Numbered from the stretch's first letter, positions 1 through 9,207 are shown. The stretch is DNA of 64,000 nucleotides from Acidobacteriota bacterium (GCA_019639115.1 JAHBSM010000009.1:1-64000), one strand, 5' to 3'. Notes: generated from the letters alone by a model not told the origin. Numbers and translations: made by a program.

Positions 1-2
1 AT

Positions 3-2489
3 TATCTCCGACTCCTGTTCGCCAGGGCGGGCAGGACTTTCTGCCATGTGTGCGGTCGCGAGGTATTAAAGGATTCACCTGAGTCCGCTGCTAATGCCGT
101 TTTGTCGGAGTTAACTGCCGGGGAACGGTTCTACGTCATGTTTCCGATCGCTCCGTCTTCAGACTCGGGCAAAGACACGAAAAAGCGAAATAAAAAAACA
201 GCGACAAAAGCCGACCTCAGCACTCAGGCTCACTTGATGTCGCTGATGCAGCAGGGCTTTACACGACTTGTGAGAGACGGCGATGTCATCGAGCTCACCC
301 GGCCTGAGGATTTCCCTTTTGGCGCGCTTGACGGCGTCAATGTGTTGGTCGATCGGTTGAGATCCTCACCCGGTATCCGCGGACGGCTGATCGATTCCCT
401 CGAGATCTGTTTCCGCGAGGCCCACGAGGCCACGATACGAACTGCGGACGGCAAGGAATTGCGGTTTTCCGACGAGTTCGTTTGCAAATACGATGGTACC
501 CGATATGAGGAGCCCGAGCCTCACCTGTTCAGTTTCAATTCACCGTTCGGAGCTTGTCCGACCTGTCAGGGTTTTGGGAATACGATCGGCGTGGACATGG
601 GACTCGTCATCCCCAACCCACTGCTCTCGATCAAGAGCGGCGTGATAGACCCGTTCACCAGGCCAGCCCATGCATGGGCACAAAAGGAACTCTTGCGATA
701 TGCCCAACAAGCCGGGATCGATGTCTCTGTGCCATTTGTCGATCTAGGCGAGGACGTTCAGCAGAAGATCGTGAACGGCGACAAAGGCTGGCGAGGTGTA
801 AAAGGGTTCTTTACCTGGCTTGAAAGCAAGAAATATAAACTCCATGTGCGAGTGTTCCTTGCTAAATATCGCGGCTACACGCGTTGTCCGGACTGTGACG
901 GCCAGAGGCTCAGACAGGAGGCTCGCGACATAAAGGTCGGCGACATATCGCTGCCCGACGCCTTGGCAATGTCCATAGATGATTCGTACCGGTTCTTTGA
1001 CTCGCTTGAGCTCGACGCGGAGCGTGCGGCCATAGCTGACAAGGTACTGCTTGAGATACGAAGAAGATTAAAGTTCCTGGTTGATGTCGGACTCGGTTAC
1101 CTGACGCTGGACAGGCTGGCCGCAACTCTCTCGGGCGGCGAAGCCCAGCGGATACAGCTTGCGACCAATCTTGGTTCCCTGCTTGTCGGGACACTGTACG
1201 TCCTCGACGAACCGAGTATTGGACTGCATCCCAGAGATAATGACCGGCTCGTCAAGATCCTCGAGGGCTTGCGTGACATTGGCAATACGGTCGTTGTGGT
1301 CGAGCATGACGAGGACACGATGCGGGCGGCCGATAACATCATAGATATCGGAGTACATGCCGGCGAACTCGGAGGGGAACTCGTTTATCAGGGAGATATG
1401 GCCGGCCTCCTGAAGAACGACCGGTCACTGACCGCTAGATACCTTCGGGGCGACGCTGAGATACGTATTCCGCAGACTCGCAGAAAGCCCGCAAAACGCC
1501 GAATCGAGATCATAGAAGCTCGCGAGAACAATCTCAAGAATATCTCTGTGACCATACCGCTCGATATGCTTGTCTGCATCACAGGCGTATCAGGTTCCGG
1601 CAAATCGACCCTGATACACGATATCCTCTATGCGGGTATCAAAAAGAAACGCGGCGAATGGACGGGGAGCGTTGGATTCTGCAAAGAGATCGCCGGAGCC
1701 GACAACATTGATGACGTTATACTGGTAGATCAATCGCCGATCGGACGTACGCCGCGCTCCAATCCGGTCACATACATTAAAGCCTACGACCCGATACGCG
1801 AGGTATTTGCGTCCACCAATGCGGCACGGGCAAAGGGATTCAATGCGTCTCATTTTTCGTTCAACGTGCCCGGCGGACGCTGCGAGACTTGTCAGGGCAG
1901 CGGGGTCGTGACCATCGAGATGCAGTTCCTAGCCGATGTGGACCTGACGTGCGAGGACTGTCGCGGCACAAGATTCAAACGCGAGATCCTCGATGTCAGA
2001 TATAAGGGAAAGAACATTCACGAGGTCCTCGAGATGACTATCTCGGAGGCGATAGCATTCTTCAAGGACATCGCAAAGATCGTTTCGCGGCTAAAAGTGC
2101 TCGCGTCGGTCGGACTCGGGTATCTAAGGCTTGGGCAATCTGCCACAACACTGAGCGGCGGCGAGGCACAACGAGTAAAACTCGCGTCGCATCTCGCTCA
2201 GAGGTCGTCGTCGAGAACGCTTTTTATCTTTGATGAGCCAACTACCGGACTTCATTTCGATGACATAAGCAAGCTTTTGTCCGCATTCCGTTCGCTTCTC
2301 GATAATGGCGGCAGCCTTGTCGTGATAGAACACAACCTCGATGTGGTCAAGACCGCAGACCACGTGATAGATCTTGGGCCAGAGGGCGGGATCGGCGGAG
2401 GAATGGTCGTTGCGACCGGAACTCCGGAGGAGATCGCTGCATCAGAAGGATCGCTTACCGGCAAGTTTCTCAAGCCGCTGCTTGGTTAG
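3..2489 (+). CDS. uvrA: Excinuclease ABC subunit A, 5'-truncated by window edge
   Basis: UvrA is the DNA-damage-recognising ATPase of UvrABC nucleotide excision repair in the cytoplasm. The frame is already open at base 3 and the residues before the first possible start (RAGRTFCHVCG) are conserved UvrA sequence, so the gene enters from the left; about 110 residues, including the first Walker A, are outside. Visible in order: zinc-site pairs CPTC (near 555) and CPDC (884); ABC signature LSGGEAQRIQLA (1126) and LDEPSIGLHPRD (1203); second Walker A GVSGSGKST (1585); zinc-finger pairs CETC (1881) and CEDC (1950); second signature LSGGEAQRVKLA (2150) and FDEPTTGLH (2230). Both ABC halves are otherwise intact. 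The stop overlaps the stop of the converging gene by four bases. Identification is firm. Confidence 0.97.
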   Translation, partial: YLRLLFARAGRTFCHVCGREVLKDSPESAANAVLSELTAGERFYVMFPIAPSSDSGKDTKKRNKKTATKADLSTQAHLMSLMQQGFTRLVRDGDVIELTRPEDFPFGALDGVNVLVDRLRSSPGIRGRLIDSLEICFREAHEATIRTADGKELRFSDEFVCKYDGTRYEEPEPHLFSFNSPFGACPTCQGFGNTIGVDMGLVIPNPLLSIKSGVIDPFTRPAHAWAQKELLRYAQQAGIDVSVPFVDLGEDVQQKIVNGDKGWRGVKGFFTWLESKKYKLHVRVFLAKYRGYTRCPDCDGQRLRQEARDIKVGDISLPDALAMSIDDSYRFFDSLELDAERAAIADKVLLEIRRRLKFLVDVGLGYLTLDRLAATLSGGEAQRIQLATNLGSLLVGTLYVLDEPSIGLHPRDNDRLVKILEGLRDIGNTVVVVEHDEDTMRAADNIIDIGVHAGELGGELVYQGDMAGLLKNDRSLTARYLRGDAEIRIPQTRRKPAKRRIEIIEARENNLKNISVTIPLDMLVCITGVSGSGKSTLIHDILYAGIKKKRGEWTGSVGFCKEIAGADNIDDVILVDQSPIGRTPRSNPVTYIKAYDPIREVFASTNAARAKGFNASHFSFNVPGGRCETCQGSGVVTIEMQFLADVDLTCEDCRGTRFKREILDVRYKGKNIHEVLEMTISEAIAFFKDIAKIVSRLKVLASVGLGYLRLGQSATTLSGGEAQRVKLASHLAQRSSSRTLFIFDEPTTGLHFDDISKLLSAFRSLLDNGGSLVVIEHNLDVVKTADHVIDLGPEGGIGGGMVVATGTPEEIAASEGSLTGKFLKPLLG

Positions 2490-2791
2490 TCGTCGCCAAA
2501 CCGCTCCCGCCAGTGAGGAGCGATGTACTGCATTACCTTGCAGTCACAATAGCCGCCGTTCTCGTTGAGCCAAGCCGTCAGCCGCGGAAAGTCGAGCCGC
2601 TTTTCCATCATGTACCGCATCGCGTGCCGCAAACTGTGATTGCACTCCGATTCAAACAATTCGTCCTCGATGAAATCAAGCAGCTTGCTTATGCTTTCTT
2701 CACCGGCCGGGAGTCCATTGATAAATTCGTCTAGTTCCTCGCCGCTCAACTGACTGAGGTTCTCGATCTCAAGTTTCCTTATTATCGGCAT
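2486..2791 (-). CDS. DUF2695-like small protein
   Basis: A 101-residue acidic cytoplasmic protein of unknown function. The C-terminal half carries a CNHSLRHA segment, a short helix, then GGYCDCKVMQYI; this Cys/His then Gly-x-Cys-Asp-Cys pattern resembles the DUF2695 family, judged by eye. The cysteines could bind a metal, but this is not shown. It starts with ATG and ends four bases inside the 3' end of uvrA on the opposite strand. The membrane-protein gene on the same strand ends six bases upstream of its start, so it is probably the last gene of the run that begins with the AlbA_2 gene. Confidence 0.75.
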   Translation of the reverse strand: MPIIRKLEIENLSQLSGEELDEFINGLPAGEESISKLLDFIEDELFESECNHSLRHAMRYMMEKRLDFPRLTAWLNENGGYCDCKVMQYIAPHWRERFGDD

Positions 2792-2797
2792 ACCGGT

Positions 2798-4060
2798 TCA
2801 TTGTTTCAGATAATCGGTCCAATGGAAAAGCCAGGTCGCGTATGCATTGGCGGCGATCGAGAACGCAATGAGGCCGGCTTCGACCTTTGAGAGTCTTTCC
2901 CGGCCCGATTCGAGCATGATCACTAACATCCAGGGAAGCAGAACTATCGCGTACCGATAACCGAACTGCCAACCACCCGAATTTCCGTGGGTCCAAAGCA
3001 AAAGTGTCATCGCCGAGATCGCGACCCAGGAGGCGAGTTTCAAGCCTCCGTCCTTCGCCCCGACACGAAAGATCAGAAGAAGAAAAGGACTGCTTAGGAG
3101 TATCGAACTGCTGAATCCATCCGGGACCACGTACGGGAATGTCCCACGAATGTGCCAGAGCCTCAAAAGCATCTCCCAAGCCTGTCCGGGTATGTAGCTC
3201 GTCGAGAATATCCCGTCGCGATACCAAGGTTCAGAGAGGACGCCCGGTATCTTGTCATATCCGAAATCGGCCGGGGAGCCGAATCGGACGATGTTGTACC
3301 AAAGCGTCGCGAGGCCGAGAACTAGCGGAAAAATGGTAAACCCGGCAGATCGGTACAATGTGGTCCGATCGAAAAGAGGACTTTCTGGATCGACGCGACT
3401 CCGCCCGCGATCTCGTATCAGGAGATAGTAGAAAATCGGGGCCGTCAGCAGCACTTCCGTCCGGTTGCCAAAAGCAAGTGCGAAACACGCACCCGCCAAC
3501 ACAGGCCGGCGATCGACCACTGTGAAATAGATCGCACCGAGTTCGCCCGCGAATGCAAATCCCAGAGCTAACTGCCATGCACCGGCGAAGGTCAGATTCG
3601 TCCAGAGGAATGTCCCAAACAGAAACGCAGAGGCCAGCAGTGCTGCCTTGACGGAACTGACGCCGTAGCTGCGTGCGATCTTGATAAGAAGCCAGCAGGA
3701 TACGCCTGCCAATACCGCAGCGATCCACTGTCCCGGCATCTGAGCGATCGCACCGGCATACTGCAGCAAGGCGGCGGGTAACATCGAAAGCACGGCCCCG
3801 AGCGGGAAAACGGAGTAGTACGCACCATTGAATGGGACAAACTCATTGAGCCAACTGGGCTGAGGCTCAGTGAATCCGATCCTCCCGATCAGAAAGTTCC
3901 CTGCTACCCGAAATGTATAGTCGTAGTGATTCTGAGGCCGCGGATCGCTTAAAAAATAAACTATCGCCGAAAACAGCGGCAACCACCGGTCAATTGATAA
4001 AAATGACCGCGACGCGTCCATATGTGTTCGCGCGGATTCACCCACCATCGCGTCGATCAA
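2798..4060 (-). CDS. Polytopic membrane protein, possibly GT-C glycosyltransferase-like
   Basis: About 420 residues, mostly hydrophobic, with roughly ten membrane segments. After the first segment comes a hydrophilic loop (near residues 40-75) rich in Asp, His, Tyr and Pro, ending in FNGAYYSVFPLG. Such a first periplasmic loop is typical of GT-C lipid-sugar-dependent transferases, but no diagnostic motif settles it; treat it as an integral membrane protein of unknown function. The longest start is a TTG that overlaps the upstream stop (TTGA), which fits translational coupling. An in-frame ATG four codons later (4048) and another at codon 14 are alternatives. Confidence 0.7.
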   Translation of the reverse strand: MIDAMVGESARTHMDASRSFLSIDRWLPLFSAIVYFLSDPRPQNHYDYTFRVAGNFLIGRIGFTEPQPSWLNEFVPFNGAYYSVFPLGAVLSMLPAALLQYAGAIAQMPGQWIAAVLAGVSCWLLIKIARSYGVSSVKAALLASAFLFGTFLWTNLTFAGAWQLALGFAFAGELGAIYFTVVDRRPVLAGACFALAFGNRTEVLLTAPIFYYLLIRDRGRSRVDPESPLFDRTTLYRSAGFTIFPLVLGLATLWYNIVRFGSPADFGYDKIPGVLSEPWYRDGIFSTSYIPGQAWEMLLRLWHIRGTFPYVVPDGFSSSILLSSPFLLLIFRVGAKDGGLKLASWVAISAMTLLLWTHGNSGGWQFGYRYAIVLLPWMLVIMLESGRERLSKVEAGLIAFSIAANAYATWLFHWTDYLKQ

Positions 4061-5352
4061 GCGGCAAATACCTTAAGCTTGAACTCGTCGTTCGCGATAT
4101 AGATCTCGGGCTTCCTACCTGAGAATCGCTCCGATTGACGCAGCACCATCGGGAGCCCTCCGTGCGGAGCCGTAATACCGTATTCGCGACGTGTAAAGAT
4201 CGCCGCGATCTGTGGGTTGAGCCGTTGAGATATACCGTACCTAATGGCCCTGGATGCGGGCGGAGCAAAGCCTGCTGTTCTTCGCGGATTGATGAATTCG
4301 ATCGAGCTGTCGTAAATGTTTATCCTCGTCCGGATGTCCCGCAGGGCAAGATCTCGATGGATCAGAGAATTTATCGTTGCCTCTACGACGGAATAATAGT
4401 GATAATTCGCTCTCGGCCTAACGACCGGATCGCCGACCAAGCTGAGCCGACGCTTTGGTTTATCCTTGCCGAGATCCGAATAGCGGCCGATAAATTCCAG
4501 GACCTTTTCGAATTGCGTAAGCAGGTTCCCTTTGATCTCGATCGCCTCGATCAGTTGCGCACTGCCGTTATCGCCTGAGAAACGGGCAACGGTGATGTTC
4601 GATCTCGGCAGAAGTTCAGGGACGCGTTCGTTCTTACCAAACAGAAGCACCGCCGCAACGGTCGGAAAGAACTCATCTACGCTGCCGACAGCGAGCATAA
4701 GATCTTTTCGAAGAAAGTCGCCTGTATTGTAGAGCGCACGATTCGGAGCATTGTCGTCATATCCGGCCGCAAAACTCCAGAGCAGCCCGTCGTCGATATC
4801 AGATTCCGAAACGGATTGTAGCGGGATGTTCTCGAATCCCAGCGGCCTCACTTCGTCCAACCACAGACTCAGTTCCTCACGGGCAACTTCCCGTTTCTCA
4901 GGCCCGAACCGCAAATAGAATCGCCCGTCTCGGGTGCGATACGGGCGGCGGCGTCCTTCGATGTCGAGTGCGACGATCCTCTTACCGCTATCGAATGCGA
5001 TGACGTCGAGCACCGGGACCACGGGCGGCACGATCTCCTCACGACAGATCCTGACAAGCTCTTGCTGCACCCATTCCGGGTTGGCGACGCCCTCGATCCT
5101 CAGTTGGTCGTTCACGCCGAAAATGATAGTACCGCCCTGAGTATTGGCGAGAGCCACTATGCCCTGAGCGATCCTTTCGCTGTTCGACAGCTTGACCTTT
5201 AGTTCAAGAAAAGTATCCTCGCCTCCGCGGATCAGCCGCAGAAGTTCGCTGCGCGTCGTAGGTTGTGTCGGCTGATTTACGAGGTATTCGTGAACGGAGT
5301 GATCCTCGGTCCGTTCGAATCGAGGACTGTGGCGATATCGTTTTCTCGGCAT
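4057..5352 (-). CDS. AlbA_2 (Schlafen-like) domain protein with HATPase_c_4-like C-terminus
   Basis: Probable transcriptional regulator or nucleic-acid-binding protein. Near residues 40-160 lies an AlbA_2/AAA_4 domain: the motif ExLELK with Lys, then IVALANTQGGTIIFGV and a basic region ending GRFYLRFGPEKR. The C-terminal half contains VVEATINSLIHRDL and a Gly-rich stretch around ITAPHGGLPMV, as in HATPase_c_4 domains of RecG-like AlbA_2 proteins. I chose ATG at 5352 because it begins a basic cytoplasmic N-terminus (MPRKRYRHS); an ATG at 5409 would add 19 residues. The stop overlaps the next gene by four bases. Such proteins are often annotated ATP-dependent DNA helicase, but no helicase motifs are present. 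Confidence 0.75.
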   Translation of the reverse strand: MPRKRYRHSPRFERTEDHSVHEYLVNQPTQPTTRSELLRLIRGGEDTFLELKVKLSNSERIAQGIVALANTQGGTIIFGVNDQLRIEGVANPEWVQQELVRICREEIVPPVVPVLDVIAFDSGKRIVALDIEGRRRPYRTRDGRFYLRFGPEKREVAREELSLWLDEVRPLGFENIPLQSVSESDIDDGLLWSFAAGYDDNAPNRALYNTGDFLRKDLMLAVGSVDEFFPTVAAVLLFGKNERVPELLPRSNITVARFSGDNGSAQLIEAIEIKGNLLTQFEKVLEFIGRYSDLGKDKPKRRLSLVGDPVVRPRANYHYYSVVEATINSLIHRDLALRDIRTRINIYDSSIEFINPRRTAGFAPPASRAIRYGISQRLNPQIAAIFTRREYGITAPHGGLPMVLRQSERFSGRKPEIYIANDEFKLKVFAA

Positions 5353-5583
5353 GATCTTAATGTGATGACGAACGTAAGATAACCCGATCAACATAATTGA
5401 ATCATTCAATTCACTAAAAGTAAAAAGATCAGTTCCGCATAAACCACTACAGGCTGTATCGCATGGGTTGTCTATACAGCACCAATTGGGTTAATGTTCA
5501 TTGACTGCATTACTCAGTATTTACTATCGATCGGATATCGACGGCTGAGAACAGGGCGGGCGTCTTCGTTCTAGGCAGAATAT

Positions 5584-6153
5584 ATGGGGCTTTTCGGCAA
5601 CAGTCACGAGACCGTTTACGTCGGGCTCGGCTCGAATCTAGGCGACCGGGCCGGCAACCTGCTTTTGGCGATCCGAGGGTTGCTCGAAGCCGCGTTCGAA
5701 GTTCGACGTTTGTCGGCGATCTACGAGACCGAGCCGGTCGGAATGCAAAGTCCGGATAAGTTCCTCAATATGGCTGTTGAGTGCTCGGTGACCAACGTCA
5801 CCCCTACACAAGCCATGGCCAGGATGCTTAGGATCGAATACATCCTGGGTCGAGGTGATAAAAGCGTTAAGGCTCCCCGGACCGTCGATCTGGACATACT
5901 GTTCTTTGGCGATCGGACCCTCGAGTCCGAGTTCCTGACACTGCCCCATCCGCGACTGCACCTGCGTAAGTTCGTTCTCGTTCCACTTGCCGAGATCGCT
6001 CCGAATGTTGTTCATCCTAAACTTGGGCTCAGCGTGAGCGAGCTGTTGGCGGATTGTTCCGACGAAAGTGAGGTCGTACGATGGCAACCATCTATGTCCG
6101 TGCCGAGTGATGCCGAAGAGTCGTACCAAACGCTTCGCTCGATCATCGGGTGA
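5584..6153 (+). CDS. folK: 6-hydroxymethyl-dihydropterin pyrophosphokinase (HPPK)
   Basis: Transfers pyrophosphate from ATP to 6-hydroxymethyl-7,8-dihydropterin in folate synthesis. The 189-residue protein has the family start VYVGLGSNLGDR, the ATP/Mg loop RTVDLDILFFGD (two metal-binding Asp) and LPHPRLHLRKFVLVPLAEI. About 25 extra residues follow the core at the C-terminus, which is a normal variation. Start is ATG at 5584, with ten residues before the conserved strand. A 231-base spacer separates it from the divergent AlbA_2 gene, so it likely heads its own transcript; panB follows after 66 bases that may carry a further promoter. Confidence 0.93.
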   Translation: MGLFGNSHETVYVGLGSNLGDRAGNLLLAIRGLLEAAFEVRRLSAIYETEPVGMQSPDKFLNMAVECSVTNVTPTQAMARMLRIEYILGRGDKSVKAPRTVDLDILFFGDRTLESEFLTLPHPRLHLRKFVLVPLAEIAPNVVHPKLGLSVSELLADCSDESEVVRWQPSMSVPSDAEESYQTLRSIIG

Positions 6154-6176
6154 TGCCTTCCGTTCGGATCAAATAA

Positions 6177-6214
6177 CGCTAGACTTAAATAGAAGCGACC
6201 GCTAGACTTAGTTT
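6177..6214 (+). promoter_or_regulatory. Direct repeats and candidate promoter before panB
   Basis: An 11-base direct repeat, CGCTAGACTTA, occurs at 6177-6187 and 6200-6210, so the copies are 23 bases apart, about two helical turns. The repeated TAGACT hexamers are exactly 17 bases apart, like -35/-10 spacing. A TANNNT box (TAGTTT, 6209-6214) lies five bases before the panB ATG, which has no Shine-Dalgarno sequence. The unit could be an operator, a promoter, or both. Confidence 0.4.
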
Positions 6215-6219
6215 GTTCT

Positions 6220-7077
6220 ATGGCATACCTCCAACCAGATAAAGAAGGCAAGGTCTATCTACCTGCGATCCGCGCAGCGAAAGAAAAAGGCGAAAAACTG
6301 ATCTGCTTGACGGCCTACGATTATCCGACAGCTCGTATAGTTGATGAAGCCGGTGTCGATATGATCCTTGTCGGCGATTCCATCGGCAATGTCATACACG
6401 GTTACGGCAACACGATCCCGGTATCTCTCGACGAGATCACCTCAGCTTGCATCGCAGTAAAGCGAGGCACGGAACGCGCGATGGTAGTGGCCGATATGCC
6501 CTTTGGGACCTACCACGTGAGCGAGGACGAGAGCGTAAGGAACGCGTTGCGGCTGATGAAATACGGCGGAGCCGAGGCAGTTAAACTCGAAGGCGGCCGC
6601 AATCGGGCCGAACTTGTTCGACGGCTGGTCAGCGAAGAGATACCGGTAGTCGCACATATTGGCCTGACCCCACAGTCGGTTTACAAAATGGGCGGATATC
6701 GTGTCCAAGGCCGCACCTCAGAACAGGCGAACCGTTTGATCGAGGATGCAAAACTGTTGGAGGACGCCGGTGCATTCGCGATCGTACTTGAATTGGTCCC
6801 GCGAGAGGTGGCGGCTAAGATAACCGAGCAATTGAACATTTCCACGATCGGTATCGGGGCGGGCAGTTCCTGCGACATTCAGGTGCTCGTATTGCATGAC
6901 CTGATGGGCATGACCTTTGGCAGACAGCCGCGCTTCGTTCGCCAATATGCGAACCTTCGTCAGATCATGACCGACGCGATCGAGCGATGGTCATCCGACG
7001 TCAGATCCGGCAACTACCCGAACGATAGCGAATCGTACGGGCTGACCGAAGAGACTCGGAAAGAGATGGGTATCTAA
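6220..7077 (+). CDS. panB: 3-methyl-2-oxobutanoate hydroxymethyltransferase
   Basis: First committed enzyme of pantothenate synthesis: adds a hydroxymethyl group from methylene-tetrahydrofolate to 2-oxoisovalerate, giving ketopantoate. The 285 residues match the family in length and motifs: LTAYDYPTARIVDEAG, VGDSIGNVIHGY (metal-binding Asp), VVADMPFGTY (second metal-binding Asp), VKLEGG, VVAHIGLTPQSV, and IGIGAGSSCDIQVLV near the end. The panC ATG follows the TAA stop directly. A folate gene (folK) lies just upstream, a reasonable pairing because PanB consumes a folate coenzyme. No ribosome-binding site precedes the start. Confidence 0.96.
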   Translation: MAYLQPDKEGKVYLPAIRAAKEKGEKLICLTAYDYPTARIVDEAGVDMILVGDSIGNVIHGYGNTIPVSLDEITSACIAVKRGTERAMVVADMPFGTYHVSEDESVRNALRLMKYGGAEAVKLEGGRNRAELVRRLVSEEIPVVAHIGLTPQSVYKMGGYRVQGRTSEQANRLIEDAKLLEDAGAFAIVLELVPREVAAKITEQLNISTIGIGAGSSCDIQVLVLHDLMGMTFGRQPRFVRQYANLRQIMTDAIERWSSDVRSGNYPNDSESYGLTEETRKEMGI

Positions 7078-7932
7078 ATGGAGATCATCAATCGTCGCCA
7101 GCGAATGTTCTCGATCGCACGAAAGCTGCGGCGCGATTCCAAGACCGTCGGGTTCGTCCCTACAATGGGTGCATTGCACGCAGGGCATCTCGAACTTGTC
7201 AAAGAAGCCCGCCAAAGATGCGACTCAGTGATCGTTTCGATCTTTGTGAACCCGACTCAGTTCAATGACGCTAAGGATCTGGAACGCTATCCCCGCGACC
7301 TGACAAAAGATTCCGCGCTTTTGGCAGAGTATGATGTGGACCATATTTACGCACCCGACGCGGAAGAGATCTATCCGCCGGGATTTTCGACCTACGTTGA
7401 AGTCGAAGGCCTGACCAAAGGGTTCGAAGGCGCATCGCGGCCGGGACATTTCCGAGGCGTGGCAACGATCGTTACGATCTTGTTCAATACCGTGCGGCCG
7501 GACATAGCATTTTTTGGCCAAAAGGACGCCCAACAAGTGGCTGTGATCAAAAGATTGGTGGCCGATCTCGGGTTCGAGACGGAGATCGTTGTCGTTCCAA
7601 CTGTAAGAGAAGCGTCGGGGCTGGCGATGTCATCTAGGAATGAACGGCTAAGCCCTGATGCCCGTGATCTCGCCGCCGTGATCATCAACTCCCTGAGAGC
7701 GGCGAAGATGGAATTCAAGCGGGGTGAACGAAATGCGGCGGCGTTGACTCAGATCGTATTAAGCGGACTGTCCAAAGAACCTTTGGCCTCGGTCGATCAT
7801 GTCGCGGTCGTTGATGCCGCAACCATGGAACCTGTTGAAAGGGTTGGAGATACAGAGACTCTTATCATCGCTGCCGTTGAATTTGCCGGTGTCAGATTGA
7901 TCGACAACGTATTGTTGAATCGGGGGCAGTGA
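7078..7932 (+). CDS. panC: Pantothenate synthetase (pantoate-beta-alanine ligase)
   Basis: Joins pantoate and beta-alanine using ATP, through a pantoyl-adenylate. The 284-residue protein has the nucleotidylyl-transferase motif TMGALHAGH (HxGH type), IFVNPTQF, FFGQKDAQQ, and MSSRNERLSP, the KMSKS-like loop. It begins at the base after the panB stop, so the two are almost certainly cotranscribed and coupled. panD is not in the window. Only 68 bases separate it from the next gene on this strand, which may share the transcript. Confidence 0.97.
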   Translation: MEIINRRQRMFSIARKLRRDSKTVGFVPTMGALHAGHLELVKEARQRCDSVIVSIFVNPTQFNDAKDLERYPRDLTKDSALLAEYDVDHIYAPDAEEIYPPGFSTYVEVEGLTKGFEGASRPGHFRGVATIVTILFNTVRPDIAFFGQKDAQQVAVIKRLVADLGFETEIVVVPTVREASGLAMSSRNERLSPDARDLAAVIINSLRAAKMEFKRGERNAAALTQIVLSGLSKEPLASVDHVAVVDAATMEPVERVGDTETLIIAAVEFAGVRLIDNVLLNRGQ

Positions 7933-8000
7933 TCCGGCACCGAATTTGCATCTAAGTACTTGGAAACGCCCAAGTGCGGTGCCAATGGAGCATGCGAACT

Positions 8001-8513
8001 ATGAAGACCATACTGCGACCGTTAGTATTTACAGGCCTTCTTTTGCTGTTTGCGGCGGGTGCGTCAGCTCAGTCGATCCTGAGCTCCGTTGACGGCAAAA
8101 GGGTCGATCTCGACGCACAGGACGGAAAGATCGTCGTTCTCGCGGTCGGCGCCGCATGGCTGCCGCTTTCCGAAAAGCAGGCGGGATTCACAAATGCCTT
8201 GGTCAAAAAGTATCAGGGACGGCCGGTTGTCTTCTATTTTGTGGTCACAGATTCGACCAACACCAGGTCAAAGAATTTTGCCAGCGACGACGATGTTAAG
8301 GACTTCTCTGTCAGAAACAAGATCTCCGTGCCGGTACTTCGTGACTCGGACGGAGTAATGATGAAGCGGAAATACAAGCTCGAGCAGGTTCCTTCGTTTG
8401 TGATCTTAGATCGCGCGGGAAATGCTTCGACTGAAACGTTTGGCGGATTAGATCCGAAATTTGATCTGACCGGTCCCATCTCGCAGGCGATCGACCGCCT
8501 GCTGTCCCAGTGA
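8001..8513 (+). CDS. Secreted thioredoxin-fold protein lacking active-site cysteines
   Basis: A 170-residue exported protein with a signal peptide ending in GASAQ. The mature part has the TlpA/redoxin layout: a strand DGKIVVLAVGAAW, a central VVFYFVVTD, then KISVPVLRDSDG, the cis-proline region EQVPSFVILDRAG, and a final helix. Where redox-active relatives have WCxxC, this protein reads AWLPLS, with no cysteine anywhere in the mature chain, so it cannot be a thiol oxidoreductase; a binding or scaffold role is possible. I chose ATG 8001 because a GGAG at 7987-7990 lies ten bases upstream; GTG at 7974 and ATG at 7992 are alternatives. Confidence 0.75.
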   Translation: MKTILRPLVFTGLLLLFAAGASAQSILSSVDGKRVDLDAQDGKIVVLAVGAAWLPLSEKQAGFTNALVKKYQGRPVVFYFVVTDSTNTRSKNFASDDDVKDFSVRNKISVPVLRDSDGVMMKRKYKLEQVPSFVILDRAGNASTETFGGLDPKFDLTGPISQAIDRLLSQ

Positions 8514-8579
8514 GGATCTCACGGGCGCACTCCAGGTTTAACGAAAGAGGTTGATCAAGGCCGATCTTTACTAAGTATT

Positions 8580-9140
8580 CTATCCTGCGACAAGGTGATA
8601 CACGGTGCCGATTGGCAGCCCGACCACGTTCCAATAGTCGCCTTCGATCCCTTCGATAAAAAGTGCGGCTTGAGCTTGAACTGCGTATGCTCCGGCCTTG
8701 TCCAAAGGTGAGCCTTCCGTCACCAGATACTCGATGGAGTTCTCGTCAAGGCCTCGGAACTTGACTCGCGTTTTGACGACGGCCGACGCAATTCCTTCCA
8801 CCGATTGCACTGCCACTCCCGTTAGGACCTCGTGCCAACGACCCGAAAGCAGACGCAGCATGCCACGCGCTTCGTTTAGGTCCCCGGGCTTACCGATAAT
8901 GGTGTCGTCGATCACGACGGTCGTATCCGCACCTAGAACCAAACTCTGCGGCCGTTTCTCGGCGATCATTGCCGCTTTAGCCAAAGCAAGCCGCATTACA
9001 TAATCGTCCGGGCGTTCGCCGGGCACCTCCGATTCGTCAACGTCGGCCGGCATGATAATGAACGGCCATCCGACGGCACATAAGATTTCGGCCCGCCTCG
9101 GGCTGGCTGAGGCCAGGGTCAACTGCGGTAATTCGATCAT
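8580..9140 (-). CDS. maf: Maf-family nucleoside triphosphate pyrophosphatase
   Basis: House-cleaning enzyme that hydrolyses nucleoside triphosphates, in this subgroup probably dTTP/UTP and modified forms, to monophosphates. The 186-residue chain has the N-terminal LASASPRRAEIL, VLGADTTVVIDDTIIGKP with the catalytic Asp, GRWHEVLTGVAV, and the C-terminal DKAGAYAVQAQAALFIEGIEGDYWNVVGLP, all characteristic. Starts with ATG. It converges with the thioredoxin-fold gene and diverges from dciA, 67 bases away. Substrate preference is inferred from family motifs, not shown. Confidence 0.93.
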   Translation of the reverse strand: MIELPQLTLASASPRRAEILCAVGWPFIIMPADVDESEVPGERPDDYVMRLALAKAAMIAEKRPQSLVLGADTTVVIDDTIIGKPGDLNEARGMLRLLSGRWHEVLTGVAVQSVEGIASAVVKTRVKFRGLDENSIEYLVTEGSPLDKAGAYAVQAQAALFIEGIEGDYWNVVGLPIGTVYHLVAG

Positions 9141-9207
9141 ATTCGTCAGGCTTCGCGTTTAACTCGTAAGTCGTCTAAGATAACATTTAAGCGACACTTT
9201 AAGTAAG

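Noticed and set aside
48..2489. uvrA starting at the GTG at 48
   Set aside because: Conserved UvrA residues are encoded in frame before it back to base 3, so the gene enters from outside the window.
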